A stretch of 64,000 nt of DNA from G965230065 sp965230065 (GCA_965230065.1 OZ245942.1:248001-312000), one strand, 5' to 3'; counted from the first letter of the stretch, positions 1-7,916 are shown. Made by a program: numbers and translations. Notes: a model not told the origin generated them from the sequence alone.

Positions 1-473
1 CCTCCGTCTTTGATGAGATGCCTTTTCCAGGGCTGTACCGGATCAAATTCGGGATATGGGTTTTCCCACCACCACACCTGGTTGCTTTGGCCGTCACCTC
101 CAAATACCACATCCTCGTCTCCGTCCCCGTCAATGTCATAATGGGTCGATCCTGCCTCAATGTGCAGGGGTTCGTCATCTACCACATACCGATCCCACCC
201 TTCGGGGGTACGACGGTACCATACCACAGAAGGCGCTTCTGTTCTTTCAGTAATCATAAAATCGTTGATTCCATCTTTATCGAGATCGGCTACCAGTGAA
301 GCCGTTTGCTGGTTACCGATATTGGGAGGTTCCAGATCACCTTGGGTGGTAGACAAATGGGTCCATTGTGGTGCAGGTTCTTTTTCTGACTCTGATGATG
401 CCTGTTGTTTTGTTTGGGTACATGCCCATAACAGGATCAACAGACCTATCAGGCCGAGGTAGTTTAATTTCAT
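1..473 (-). CDS. FG-GAP/VCBS-repeat lipoprotein, 3' end cut off by window edge
   Basis: The reading frame starts at the ATG whose complement is at 471-473 and stays open to the window edge (about 157 codons), so the C-terminus is missing. The N-terminus is a lipoprotein signal: MKLNYL, a hydrophobic run, then LLWAC with the likely lipidated Cys near residue 18. After a polar linker come calcium-binding-type FG-GAP/VCBS motifs (ADLDKDGINDFMI, YDIDGDGDEDVVFGG), which build beta-propeller blades. It resembles the complete lipoprotein at 56220-57497 in architecture and spacing, so the two are probably paralogues. A surface or periplasmic propeller anchored in a membrane is the likely form; the ligand is unknown. 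Confidence 0.75.
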   Translation of the reverse strand, partial: MKLNYLGLIGLLILLWACTQTKQQASSESEKEPAPQWTHLSTTQGDLEPPNIGNQQTASLVADLDKDGINDFMITERTEAPSVVWYRRTPEGWDRYVVDDEPLHIEAGSTHYDIDGDGDEDVVFGGDGQSNQVWWWENPYPEFDPVQPWKRHLIKDG

Positions 474-911
474 TAGCTTGAGAAATAAGTACATCATATA
501 TTTTGCCGATCAAAAAATGTTTAAGAGTATCTTTGTCGTCAAACCTACAAGATACCAGGCATAAATGCTTCCACTCATTCTGCAACTTTATACACTATAT
601 TGACAGTTTATTTTTAATAATTCAGCATTTATGGTAAATCCAATATTTTTTTGCAGCTATATAAATCCTTCTCTTTTTAAGACAAAAACAGCTTTTTACC
701 AGCGTCTTCTGACCACCAGCTAAGGAGAAAATGCAGACAAATAAATAAGCTGGTAAAGCAGCCAGCGACATTTTTGTAAAATTTTCATTACCCAATAATA
801 GGGGAGTGATTTACCAAACGCATCTACTATTTTCACAATTTTATGAACTATTTTTACGCATTTATTATATTTACTTGAAAATTAAGTATATATTCTATAA
901 AAATTGGAAAA
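474..911. other. Gene-free AT-rich interval between divergent genes
   Basis: About 440 bases with no credible coding frame in either direction. It separates two divergently transcribed genes, so it must hold both promoters, but I see no clear TTG/TAnnTTTG pair that I would commit to. AT-rich stretches directly precede the AraC start. Confidence 0.5.
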
Positions 912-1781
912 ATGGAACCTTTGCTTGAGAAAATACCACTTACCTCCAAGAATTCTTTTGCCCTTAAAGAAGACATTTTACCTCATATTACTACCCCCTG
1001 GCACTTACACCCGGAATATGAATTGACCCTGATTGCCGAAGGCAGTGGAAAGCGCTTTGTAGGCGATCATATGGAGTTCTTCGAATCAGGTGATATGATA
1101 CTGATTGGTCCTAATTTGCCTCATTTTCATCGCAATTCAAAAATCTACTACGAAGGTGTTGAACAACTGAGAGTGCGGGCAGTGGTTATCCATTTTTTGG
1201 AAGACTTTTTAGGAAAAGATTTTTTCTGCCGTCCCGAAATGATTAGCATCAAGCAGTTGCTTACCCGTTCTAAACAAGGGCTTCATATTACGGGAAAAAC
1301 ACGTACTTCTGTGGCTTCTATGATGGAAGAAATGCTGGTTTTGGAGGGGGTTGAAAGAATTTTGCAGTTGATTGAGCTGTTGCATGTATTGTCCAAATCT
1401 TCTGAACTGCATATACTTTCCAGCATGGCGTTTGATCATGCTTATACTTCTGCCGACATGAAGAGGATCAACCAGGTGTATCAGTTCATGATAGACAACT
1501 ACCGTGAGAAGGTAAGCCTGGAGGAAGTGGCTTCACAGATCAACATGAGCCCTTCGGCTTTTTGCCGTTTTTTCAAAAAAAGAACTGGCAAAACGTTCTC
1601 CAGTTTCCTGAATGAACTCAGGATTGGCTACGCCTGCAAACTGCTCATGGAAAAAGATTTTACGGTTTCTCAAATTTGCTATGAAAGTGGGTTCAACAAT
1701 TTTTCTTACTTCAGCAGGCAGTTCAAATCCATCACCAAACTCTCCCCTTTGAAATATAAGAAACAATTCAGTAATTTTTAA
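912..1781 (+). CDS. AraC family transcriptional regulator with N-terminal cupin domain
   Basis: 289 residues, a normal size for this family. The N-terminal part (about 15-100) is a cupin-like sensor: HLHPEYEL, a GSGKRFVGD turn and a PNLPHFHR histidine motif. The C-terminal 100 residues are a double helix-turn-helix DNA-binding domain: VSLEEVASQINMSPSAFCRFFKKRTGKTF followed by the second helix pair ending in FNNFSYFSRQFKSI and the SPLKYK tail typical of AraC proteins. No obvious target operon lies next to it; downstream is a kinase remnant on the other strand. The effector is probably a sugar or other small organic molecule by family analogy, which is inference. Confidence 0.88.
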   Translation: MEPLLEKIPLTSKNSFALKEDILPHITTPWHLHPEYELTLIAEGSGKRFVGDHMEFFESGDMILIGPNLPHFHRNSKIYYEGVEQLRVRAVVIHFLEDFLGKDFFCRPEMISIKQLLTRSKQGLHITGKTRTSVASMMEEMLVLEGVERILQLIELLHVLSKSSELHILSSMAFDHAYTSADMKRINQVYQFMIDNYREKVSLEEVASQINMSPSAFCRFFKKRTGKTFSSFLNELRIGYACKLLMEKDFTVSQICYESGFNNFSYFSRQFKSITKLSPLKYKKQFSNF

Positions 1782-1828
1782 TTCTGCGGAATACTTTGCC
1801 AAAGCTAATGGGAGTGGCACACCAGCTG

Positions 1829-1870
1829 TACTTTGAAGAGGGTTCGCAGCGATATCTTTGTCAAAGATAT
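1829..1870. repeat. Palindromic repeat, CTTTGTCAAAG family, copy 1
   Basis: Contains a near-perfect hairpin ATATCTTTG-T-CAAAGATAT (1852-1870), preceded by ACTTTGA and a CGCAGCGATA linker. The linker and core resemble the copies at 9521-9568 and 14488-14537. It lies between the AraC stop and the kinase remnant, where a terminator would be useful. Confidence 0.6.
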
Positions 1871-1876
1871 TGTCAG

Positions 1877-2365
1877 TCAGCTATGAATAGGAATGCTTAC
1901 ATTCACACGAGTACCTATTGCATGATTCAATGTATCTTTTAAGTCGGTAATCCTGATCAATTCTTGTAAATTTTCTTTGCTGAGTAGTTTTAACCTTTCT
2001 TCGGTAATTTTTAAGCCCATAGATTTTCTTTTCATCACTGCCTTTTCTTTCAATTTCAGGGCTTTTTCTCTGCCAATACCATTGTCTTCAATGGCACATT
2101 TTAGCACATTATCTTCTTCTCTGACAAAAATTTTGATAAATCCTTTTCCCTCTTTGTGCGCCAATCCATGCAAAATCGAATTTTGAATGGAAGGAGGCAT
2201 CTCAGTTGACCGCCCAAACTTTGCATGTATTTGTTTCAAGCAGGTTTCAGGAGCCTTTAAAAGGTGCTGATAAAATTGCACTTGCCCTGAAATTTCAGCA
2301 GGAAAACACAAGGGGGACAGTCCCCCTTGCACCACTTGGTGGATGATGTTATGCTCGTAAGACAC
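1877..2365 (-). pseudogene. Remnant of LytS-type sensor histidine kinase (HATPase part only)
   Basis: The open frame is 162 codons, but only residues about 55-162 resemble a known domain: the ATPase domain of LytS/YehU-type sensor kinases (EMPPSIQNSILHGL for the N box, then CAIEDNGIGREKA and a KSMGLKITEERL G-box region). The usual membrane part and the His-kinase domain are absent, and the key QPFVENAIKHG segment has drifted to IQNSILHGL. The first 30 codons are built over a perfect palindrome (2309-2329) and do not look like protein. I read this as a truncated, decaying gene rather than a working kinase. No LytTR response regulator is present nearby. Confidence 0.6.
2309..2329. repeat. Perfect 10-bp inverted repeat with 1-nt loop
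   Basis: CAAGGGGGAC-A-GTCCCCCTTG is a perfect hairpin of the REP-like type. It falls inside the 5' part of the kinase-remnant frame, which supports that this frame is not coding there. Confidence 0.7.
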
Positions 2366-2477
2366 TGTTAATGTTTTTTTCCGTTACTATTTCAAAGAAA
2401 AAACAAAACCATATAACTTTATTAATATTTAATACACATAAGGTTATAATTGTATCATAACATTCTAAATCAATGGA

Positions 2478-3246
2478 TCAATTACCTACCCTCGCTTTCC
2501 CATTTTTGGCTTTTCTCTTTTTTACACACTGCTCACAATCCCTTTTATACCGTGAAAGCTGCTGGTAGGTATCAGCTTTAAAACCGCAACTTACACACAT
2601 GCGGTTTTCAGCAACCATCTGTAACTCTTCCTGGTGCGCTCGTTGCTGCCTGGTCAGGTTTTGTTGCAGTTTGGTAGGGGCTTGCTTTCCTTCTGTAAGT
2701 TCTTCGTTACGCTTGGTAAGTTGTGCTTGCAGATTGGTAAGCGAGTGGCGGGCATTGGTTACTTCTTCCTTGAGTTTGGTAGCCGATTCCTCATCCTGTT
2801 GTAAAGCCTGCTTATCGGCTTGTCGGCCTTTAAGTTCTTTCCATTTGCCTACGAAGAGGTATACAAACAAGTAGTTGATCACAGCTATCAACAAACTAAA
2901 TAACCGGCTCACAAAAATATCCTGCCTGGTTTTATCAAAGTTCCAGGCATCAAAGAAAAGTGTGGTAATGAAATACCCTGCCATTGCGAAGGCAACCGGA
3001 AAAGCCTGGTGGACCAGCTTGCTGTTGGCGGCAGTCGTTAAAATAGTCAAATGGATGGCTATACTTAAAAACCATGCAGCGGCTCCCGCTGCCAGCCAAT
3101 GATTGTATCTGGCAATTGTGTAATGAGCAACGACTGGCTTTCATAAACCAGATAGGCATACATGGCAAACATACCGATCATTATAGGGGGCAGGGTAAAC
3201 AGGCTTTCAGCTATCTTTTCAAAAAATGAATGTATTTTCTTTTTCA
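2478..3246 (-). pseudogene. Four-TM, coiled-coil, zinc-finger protein gene with one frameshift
   Basis: Two overlapping frames read as one protein. The N-terminal part starts at ATG 3244-3246 (MKKKIHSFFEKIAE) and gives a first membrane segment; the second frame, open from about 3150 to the stop at 2478, continues with the segment AAGAAAWFLSIAIHL, two more membrane segments, a long Gln/Glu/Lys-rich coiled coil (roughly 110 residues) and a C-terminal Cys4-like cluster CVSC...CEQC. The shift lies somewhere in 3095-3150. Without it the 190-codon frame would need a TTG start inside a membrane segment. The family is not one I recognise. It may be a real mutation or a sequence error; neighbours on the right are also broken genes. 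Confidence 0.55.
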
Positions 3247-3249
3247 TAA

Positions 3250-3456
3250 GTTTATAAGGTTTGTGTCCCGAGAGTGGGACGGTGAAAAAAATTGTTGGGC
3301 AGGCCATCAGGCTTGAGGTTGGATCGGGCGGCGTTCCGCTTCGGGCAAGTAGGAACGGAATAACCTTGCGATGGATAGTGGGTGAGCTTGGGAAGCACCG
3401 GTCTGGCGCGACCCGCTTTATGCCGGAATTTCTTGCCTATGTCCGACATCATTAGC
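3250..3456. other. GC-rich unexplained segment (possible dispersed element or structured RNA)
   Basis: This segment is clearly richer in G and C than its flanks and carries a small hairpin GTCCC-GAGAGT-GGGAC (3265-3280). Short frames are open on both strands (64-66 codons) but none has a familiar motif. It stands between the frameshifted membrane gene and the broken DUF1016 gene. Coding potential is unclear; I favour a non-coding dispersed element. Confidence 0.35.
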
Positions 3457-3492
3457 CTACCTTTGCCTTACCAATTTGTATGCACCTTGTGT

Positions 3493-3501
3493 GGGGGGGG
3501 G
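3493..3501 (+). repeat. Homopolymer tract of nine G
   Basis: A run of nine G lies 15 bases before the ATG of the broken DUF1016 gene. Runs of this length are unusual in a genome of this moderate GC content. Confidence 0.7.
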
Positions 3502-3516
3502 TATTTCTATACTTAA

Positions 3517-3946
3517 ATGTTGGATAATGAGACCAAAGAGAAACTTAATGCAGAAATTAAGGACATCATTGCCAAAAGTCGAAAACAGGCAGTACTAGCT
3601 GTTAACAACGGCTTGGTGTTGATGCACTGGCATATTGGAGAGCGGGATTTTGAAGAAGAACAGAAAGGGAATGACTGAGCGGATTATGAAAAGTACATGA
3701 TCCGAGCAATTGGAACCTGAGTTTGGCAACGGCTTTGGCAAACGACAATTGGATTTAATGTGACAGTTGGACCATACTTTTACAATTGTGAATGTATCCT
3801 ATTAGCAATTTAATTGGAGCCATTACAAGCTTCTCATCCGATTGTATGACGAAGAAAAAAGAAGTTTCTACATTGTAACAAATGGTCTGTCTGACAATTG
3901 GAGCGGCAGGTCAGTATCAACTATACGAGCGGCTATTACATCTTAT
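3517..3946 (+). pseudogene. Degraded DUF1016 (YhcG/PDDEXK nuclease) gene
   Basis: The ATG at 3517 opens a frame that reads like the DUF1016 N-terminal domain: IKDIIAKSRKQAVLAVNNG followed by LVLMHWHIGERDFEEEQKGND, then a stop. Further family motifs follow in broken frames: FGNGFGKRQLDLM, then a WSHYKLLIRLYDEEKRSFYI segment and NWS/LERQVS, which match the conserved W-SHY-LL and W-VR-LERQ blocks of YhcG. At least three stops or shifts separate them and the C-terminal nuclease domain is missing. DUF1016 genes often sit beside type I restriction systems, which fits the HsdR remnant at 4355-4901. Confidence 0.7.
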
Positions 3947-4009
3947 CACCCACCTGCAAGAATTTCTGCTCGAGTTGGGCAGTAAAACTTATTCCACTAT
4001 TTCAAATTT

Positions 4010-4333
4010 CTATAAAAAGAGGATTAAACAACAATCAAACATTTTTTTCAAAAGTGGTAATCCTTTTTCTTGCCACCATTCAATAGAGATTATACCACCG
4101 GACATTCCATTACGAGGATATCTTTCTATGTGTAACATTTTCTTAGTGCTCCGAGTAACCCCATCTGCGATGAGTGCATCAAATGCTTCTAAGAGAATTT
4201 TTTCAAACTGGGAGGCTGTCTCAGGGAATTTGTTATCCTGAAAGTACTCTTTGAGTTCATCCCACAAATGTGGATCTCCCCTTAACCCCCACTGATAAGG
4301 TGGCTTACTGAAAATTTCAACTACTATCTTCAT
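4010..4333 (-). CDS. Small conserved-looking protein of unknown function
   Basis: 107 residues, ATG at 4331-4333. The sequence is compact and globular-looking: an N-terminal beta strand (MKIVVEIF), a WGLRGDPHLWDELKEYF motif, a helical middle, and IERYPRNGMSGGIISIEWW near the end. No signal peptide or membrane segment is present in the main body; the last residues (CCLILFL) are hydrophobic and may be changed by the neighbouring decay. I do not recognise a named family. It lies head-on to the DUF1016 remnant and directly downstream of the HsdR remnant, so it may belong to the same former defence island or be a toxin/immunity-type accessory gene; that is inference. Confidence 0.55.
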   Translation of the reverse strand: MKIVVEIFSKPPYQWGLRGDPHLWDELKEYFQDNKFPETASQFEKILLEAFDALIADGVTRSTKKMLHIERYPRNGMSGGIISIEWWQEKGLPLLKKMFDCCLILFL

Positions 4334-4354
4334 ACTATGATTATTTCTGTTCCT

Positions 4355-4901
4355 TTACCCCAATCCTTCATTCAATCTGTCAACAATAGAGAAAATCTTT
4401 TTGGCATCATCTTCGGGAAAGAGGCCAAGGGGACCATTGTCATGTAAGTTGGTAAATGGAGGATCAAAAAGCATCCCCTTGTCTATAATGCCGTTTTTCT
4501 CAAGGGAATCAATAATGTTATTGATGAAAGTCATCTGATCTGCTGTCAGATTTCCTTTTTCCAAAAACTCACTGAATGCCTCTTTAGCTGCCCCTTTGTC
4601 AAAGCCTAAAATATCCCGGATAAAATAGGTAAGTGGTTTATCGTTACCATATTCTTTCTGAAACTCTTCTTTGGTGCCCACCCAGCAAGCCTCCATCAAA
4701 CATAACTTTCTCGAGAGTCTCAAGCTCTGCAATGGTTAGCTTTTCCCCTTTTCTTACCCTCTGGATAGCCAGCATATGCGCGTTTTCACGAAGGTAACGC
4801 TCTACCCTTAGTTTATAGCTTTGTTGTTTGGTGCTAATAGGAAGAATATCTACTTCCCGTGAATTCCCTTCAATTTCATCCTGAAGACTGGAAAAAACCA
4901 T
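4355..4901 (-). pseudogene. hsdR: C-terminal fragment of type I restriction enzyme HsdR, frameshifted
   Basis: Two frames overlap around 4644-4732 and together match the C-terminal domain of type I restriction R subunits: KLRVERYLRENAHMLAIQRV, then TIAELETLEKVMFDGGLLG in the first frame, and GTKEEFQKEYGNDKPLTYFI, AAKEAFSEFLEKGNLTADQM, IIDKGMLFDPPFTNLHDNG in the second. The motor and nuclease domains (about 800 residues) are absent, and no hsdM or hsdS is in the window. It is therefore a relic. It lies close to a broken DUF1016 gene, a common companion of type I systems. Confidence 0.75.
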
Positions 4902-5248
4902 GATATAATTCAGTCAGTGTTTACCCAAATTAATTTACACCGGCATACTGTCTTTCTATATTAAAAAATCTCATAAATAGTATCCCAGGTTCGAGTACTT
5001 GCAAGATTTAAGTGTCCGATAGATTTCAAAAAACGGGAAACTTCTTTGGAAGAATTCTTATAAAGTACCAAAGTCCATGGATATTAAATTTGATTTTTAT
5101 AATTTTAAACACATTCAAATAAGCACAAATTTCAGGTGTCCAATTCGTGGCCTATTATTGAAATTATTCTTTTTAACTTATTGATATTCAGGATTTAAGG
5201 AAATAGGTTTGTCGGGCTGCCCCGACTTTTAAGACTTCAAAAGTTGGC
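4902..5248. other. AT-rich gene-free interval
   Basis: No coding frame with family features is visible. A small GC hairpin (GTCGGG-CTG-CCCCGAC, about 5209-5224) is followed by the stronger terminator-like hairpin at 5249-5282. Confidence 0.5.
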
Positions 5249-5282
5249 AAAACCCTCTAAATTTTATGTTTAGGGGGTTTTT
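5249..5282. terminator. Rho-independent terminator, probably for the ars operon
   Basis: Stem AAAACCCTCTAAA / TTTAGGGGGTTTTT (one G-U type pair) with a 7-base loop, A-rich on one side and T-rich on the other, so it can work in both directions. It lies downstream of the ars genes on the minus strand. Confidence 0.7.
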
Positions 5283-5329
5283 GATTTATACATTTGTATA
5301 TCCACATCAAACAAATACCTGCCATCAAA

Positions 5330-5553
5330 ATAATCGGACAGCAAAGGGGTTGCTTTTTCGTGCATTCAGAAAGTATTTGCAACTTTTGAAACTTTGCCCA
5401 GAATCTCGCCAAAGTTGCCTTCCCTCTCAGGCGCAACGAGTGCCATGTATGCCCCTCCCGGGTTTTCTTCCCGATCCAGATCTGTCTCAGATATTAATCA
5501 GCAGCAAGCCTGCTTTGCCATCCCCCAATGAGGATCACATCATAAATTTTCAT
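5330..5553 (-). pseudogene. Broken ArsO-like FAD/NAD(P)-dependent monooxygenase
   Basis: An ATG at 5551-5553, 12 bases after the ACR3 stop, begins MKIYDVILIGGWQSRLAAD, the Rossmann dinucleotide-binding start of flavin monooxygenases (normally DVIVIGGGQSGLA). A stop codon follows, then YLRQ, and after some drift GHTWHSLRLRG, which matches the conserved HTWDSLRLF block of ArsO-type flavoproteins. The frame then fades without the rest of the enzyme. Such flavoproteins are common last genes in arsenic operons. Missing Gly in the GxGxxG motif, the internal stop and the loss of more than half the length show that it is dead. Confidence 0.65.
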
Positions 5554-5565
5554 TTTTTTGCTTAT

Positions 5566-6642
5566 TCACTTTGCTTTTGCAGGATACAGTTTTTTTCTGA
5601 GCCAAAATGCCAGGTTTACCAGCAGAATTAACGCAGGGACTTCTATAAGAGGCCCTACTATCCCGGCGAAAGCTTGCCCTGAGTCAATGCCGTATACCCC
5701 GACGGCAACAGCAATTGCCAGCTCAAAATTGTTGCCGGTGGCTGTAAAAGAAACTGAAGTGTTTTCCGCATAATTCGCACCCAGGCTTTTGGCAGTCAGA
5801 AAACTGAGTACAAACATAAGCCCGAAATAAATGACCAAAGGAATGGCAATGCGGAAGACATCCAAAGGAATATCTACAATCATTTTACCCTTGAAGCTGA
5901 ACATGATCACGATGGTAAACAACAAAGCGATCAAGGTGAGCAGACTGATCTTTGGAATGATGTTTTGCGCATACCAGGTTTCTCCTTTGGTTTTTATGAA
6001 AAAGTAGCGGGTAAGAAAGCCTGCCAGAAAAGGCACACCCAGGTACAGGAAAACACTTTCGGCCACTTCCCCCATACTTACATCCACTATAGAACCTTCT
6101 ATCCCAAAATAAGGAGGCAATACTGTAATAAAAAGCCAGGCAAACAGGCTGTAAAACAATACCTGAAAGATACTGTTTAACGCTACCAGCCCAGCGGCAT
6201 ATTCCTTATCACCTTTGGCCAGGTCGTTCCACACCAACACCATCGCAATGCAGCGGGCCAGCCCGATCAGGATAAGCCCAACCATGTATTCCGGGTAATC
6301 GTGCAGAAAAATAACCGCCAGTACGAACATCAATACGGGGCCGACCAACCAATTGAGTACCAGCGAAAGGGTGATTACTTTCAGGTTACGGAATACTTTG
6401 CCCAGGTGCTCGTAACGGACCTTTGCCAATGGCGGATACATCATCATAATCAGGCCAAGGGCAATCGGAATATTGGTAGTCCCTGCCTGGAATTGCTGCA
6501 TAAACCCTTCCACATCAGGGATTAGGTTTCCCAGGGCTACACCGAAAGCCATGGCAAGAAAAATCCAGAGGGTAAGAAAACGATCCAGTAATGATAGTCC
6601 CTTCTTCTTTTTACTTTCTTTTTTTGTGGTGGTAATATTCAT
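5566..6642 (-). CDS. acr3: Arsenite efflux transporter, ACR3 family
   Basis: 358 residues, the usual length for ACR3 pumps. After a Lys-rich cytoplasmic start (MNITTTKKESKKKKG) there are about ten membrane segments. Family signatures include LNWLVGPVLMF and the GLARCIAMVLVWNDLA segment holding the conserved Cys needed for As(III) transport, plus the GIDSGQAFAGIVGPLIEVP region near the end. It exports arsenite (and possibly antimonite) using the proton motive force. It is the second gene of the operon that starts with the arsenate reductase-like gene, and the broken flavoprotein follows it. Confidence 0.93.
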   Translation of the reverse strand: MNITTTKKESKKKKGLSLLDRFLTLWIFLAMAFGVALGNLIPDVEGFMQQFQAGTTNIPIALGLIMMMYPPLAKVRYEHLGKVFRNLKVITLSLVLNWLVGPVLMFVLAVIFLHDYPEYMVGLILIGLARCIAMVLVWNDLAKGDKEYAAGLVALNSIFQVLFYSLFAWLFITVLPPYFGIEGSIVDVSMGEVAESVFLYLGVPFLAGFLTRYFFIKTKGETWYAQNIIPKISLLTLIALLFTIVIMFSFKGKMIVDIPLDVFRIAIPLVIYFGLMFVLSFLTAKSLGANYAENTSVSFTATGNNFELAIAVAVGVYGIDSGQAFAGIVGPLIEVPALILLVNLAFWLRKKLYPAKAK

Positions 6643-6754
6643 GTAAAATTTTATTTTCCGTATTTTAATCCAACTGCCCGTTGGACGGTGAGCAGGCTGT
6701 GTACAAAACGATGCGTAACAGCGCTACAACCTTGACCTTGAATTTACATCCTGG

Positions 6755-7483
6755 TCATTTCTTACTTTCCACTTCTTTTACCAACAGACTTTTAGCATGG
6801 TTCATGGCATAGAACATCTCCCTGGCTATTTGGCGACATCTCTCGTCATATTTTTGGGTTTCCGAAGGAGTATTATCAAAATGCTTAGGATCTTCGTAAG
6901 GTATAGATAATCTTTCATCTGCCCCGGGTACAAAAGGACAGGATGCATCGGCTTCGGAACAAACCATCACTGCACAAAATTCATTTTGGGGGTTTTGCCT
7001 GTCGTCAAAGCGCTTGGAATACATAAGGATGTCGCCATAATCATTACCGATAGAAGCCAGGTAGCGTGGGTTATCGCCCCCCCTGCCTGAATTCATAATC
7101 CGAAAGCCAGCCCTATCGAGGGCATCCACAGCCCTGGGATTAAATGCCGTGGCCTCTGTACCTCCCGAAAAAGTAGTAACACCCTCAATGCCATAGTATA
7201 CTGCGGCAGTTTTGAGCCATAACTGCCCAAAATGGCTTCGGCGGGAATTATGTGTACAGATCACCACAATATTGGATGCTTTTCCTGCTACTTTTTTTTG
7301 ATAAATGTAATCTCCCAATTCTTCTAAAGCAGCTTTACGCTCGTCAGGAATCTGGTTAAATTCATTCGGCAGGGTTTCGGAGTATTTCACTAATTTTTTA
7401 TGCATTTTTTTACTTTCAAAGGGTTTAAAACCAGGTGACAAAAACAAGAAAAATACGAGGGCTAAAGAACACATAGGTTTCAT
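6755..7483 (-). CDS. arsC: Arsenate reductase, low-molecular-weight phosphatase type
   Basis: 242 residues. The phosphatase loop is VVICTHNSRRSHFG (Cys and Arg of the C-x5-R type), and FNPRAVDALDRAGF and ERLSIPYEDPKHFDNTPSE resemble the family's later blocks. It would reduce arsenate to arsenite for the ACR3 pump next to it. The start is uncertain: ATG 7483 gives a hydrophobic leader (CSLALVFFLFLSPGF) that could export the protein, while the internal ATG at about 7405 (MHKKLVKYSE) gives a cytoplasmic enzyme of about 216 residues, more usual for an arsenate reductase. An ArsR operator/promoter lies 40 bases upstream of the longer start. Confidence 0.8.
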   Translation of the reverse strand: MKPMCSLALVFFLFLSPGFKPFESKKMHKKLVKYSETLPNEFNQIPDERKAALEELGDYIYQKKVAGKASNIVVICTHNSRRSHFGQLWLKTAAVYYGIEGVTTFSGGTEATAFNPRAVDALDRAGFRIMNSGRGGDNPRYLASIGNDYGDILMYSKRFDDRQNPQNEFCAVMVCSEADASCPFVPGADERLSIPYEDPKHFDNTPSETQKYDERCRQIAREMFYAMNHAKSLLVKEVESKK

Positions 7484-7522
7484 TACACAATAGGTTTACG
7501 GTTAAAATGAAGTCATATTTCG

Positions 7523-7544
7523 TATGACGCAAACATACGTCATC
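7523..7544 (-). promoter_or_regulatory. ArsR operator enclosing the arsC-acr3 promoter -7 box
   Basis: Inverted repeat ATGACG-N8-CGTCAT (7524-7543). The 8-base centre reads TATGTTTG on the minus strand, an exact TAnnTTTG element of Bacteroidota promoters, placed so that transcription would begin about 30 bases before the longer arsC start. It is the sister of the site at 7917-7938, with the same 8-base centre. ArsR bound here would cover the promoter. Confidence 0.75.
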
Positions 7545-7559
7545 ACGTATAAAAAAATA

Positions 7560-7898
7560 TCAGCACTCGCAGTCAAAATTCATAGCACTTTCAATATCTC
7601 CAAAAAACTGTTCTACCAACCGCCTGTATGCTTTAAATTTTTTGGCATTGATACAGTAACAAATTTTCTGTCCGTCAATTTCGCCTTTAATCAAATCAAG
7701 TTTTTTCAGCTCCTGCAAATGTTGAGAAACTGTTGTCCTGCTCAAGGGCAATTCGTTGGCAATATCTCCTGATATGCAGGTTTTGGTTTCAGCCAAATGC
7801 TGTAAAATGGCCAACCTCGCGGGGTGGGACAGTGCTTTTGCAATCTGCGCCACTTCCTGCAACTCTTTTTCAAATTCCATGGATTTGGTATAAGACAT
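7560..7898 (-). CDS. arsR: ArsR/SmtB family metalloid-responsive repressor
   Basis: 112 residues, a full-length winged-helix repressor: AKALSHPARLAILQHLA, then ETKTCISGDIANELPLSRTT with VSQHLQELKKLDLIKGEIDG as recognition helix and wing. Possible As(III) ligands are the Cys in TKTCISGD and the C-terminal DCEC pair. It would leave its operators when arsenite binds. It is transcribed from its own promoter (7924-7953) and is followed, after a 76-base gap containing a second operator, by arsC and acr3 on the same strand. Confidence 0.92.
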   Translation of the reverse strand: MSYTKSMEFEKELQEVAQIAKALSHPARLAILQHLAETKTCISGDIANELPLSRTTVSQHLQELKKLDLIKGEIDGQKICYCINAKKFKAYRRLVEQFFGDIESAMNFDCEC

Positions 7899-7916
7899 AT
7901 CAGGTTAACTATGAAG

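Noticed and set aside
2599..2874. Cys-rich 91-codon plus-strand frame
   Set aside because: Antisense of the coiled coil; Cys/Ser richness comes from reversed Gln/Lys/Glu codons.
3252..3452. 66-codon minus-strand frame in the GC-rich block
   Set aside because: No family motif, open frames on both strands, and composition unlike nearby genes; treated as a non-coding element.
3882..4241. 119-codon plus-strand frame spanning the DUF1016 end
   Set aside because: It combines out-of-frame DUF1016 remnant with antisense of the 107-residue gene.
5266..5631. 121-codon plus-strand frame across the terminator and ars flavoprotein remnant
   Set aside because: It starts inside a terminator hairpin, and the minus strand carries recognisable flavoprotein motifs.
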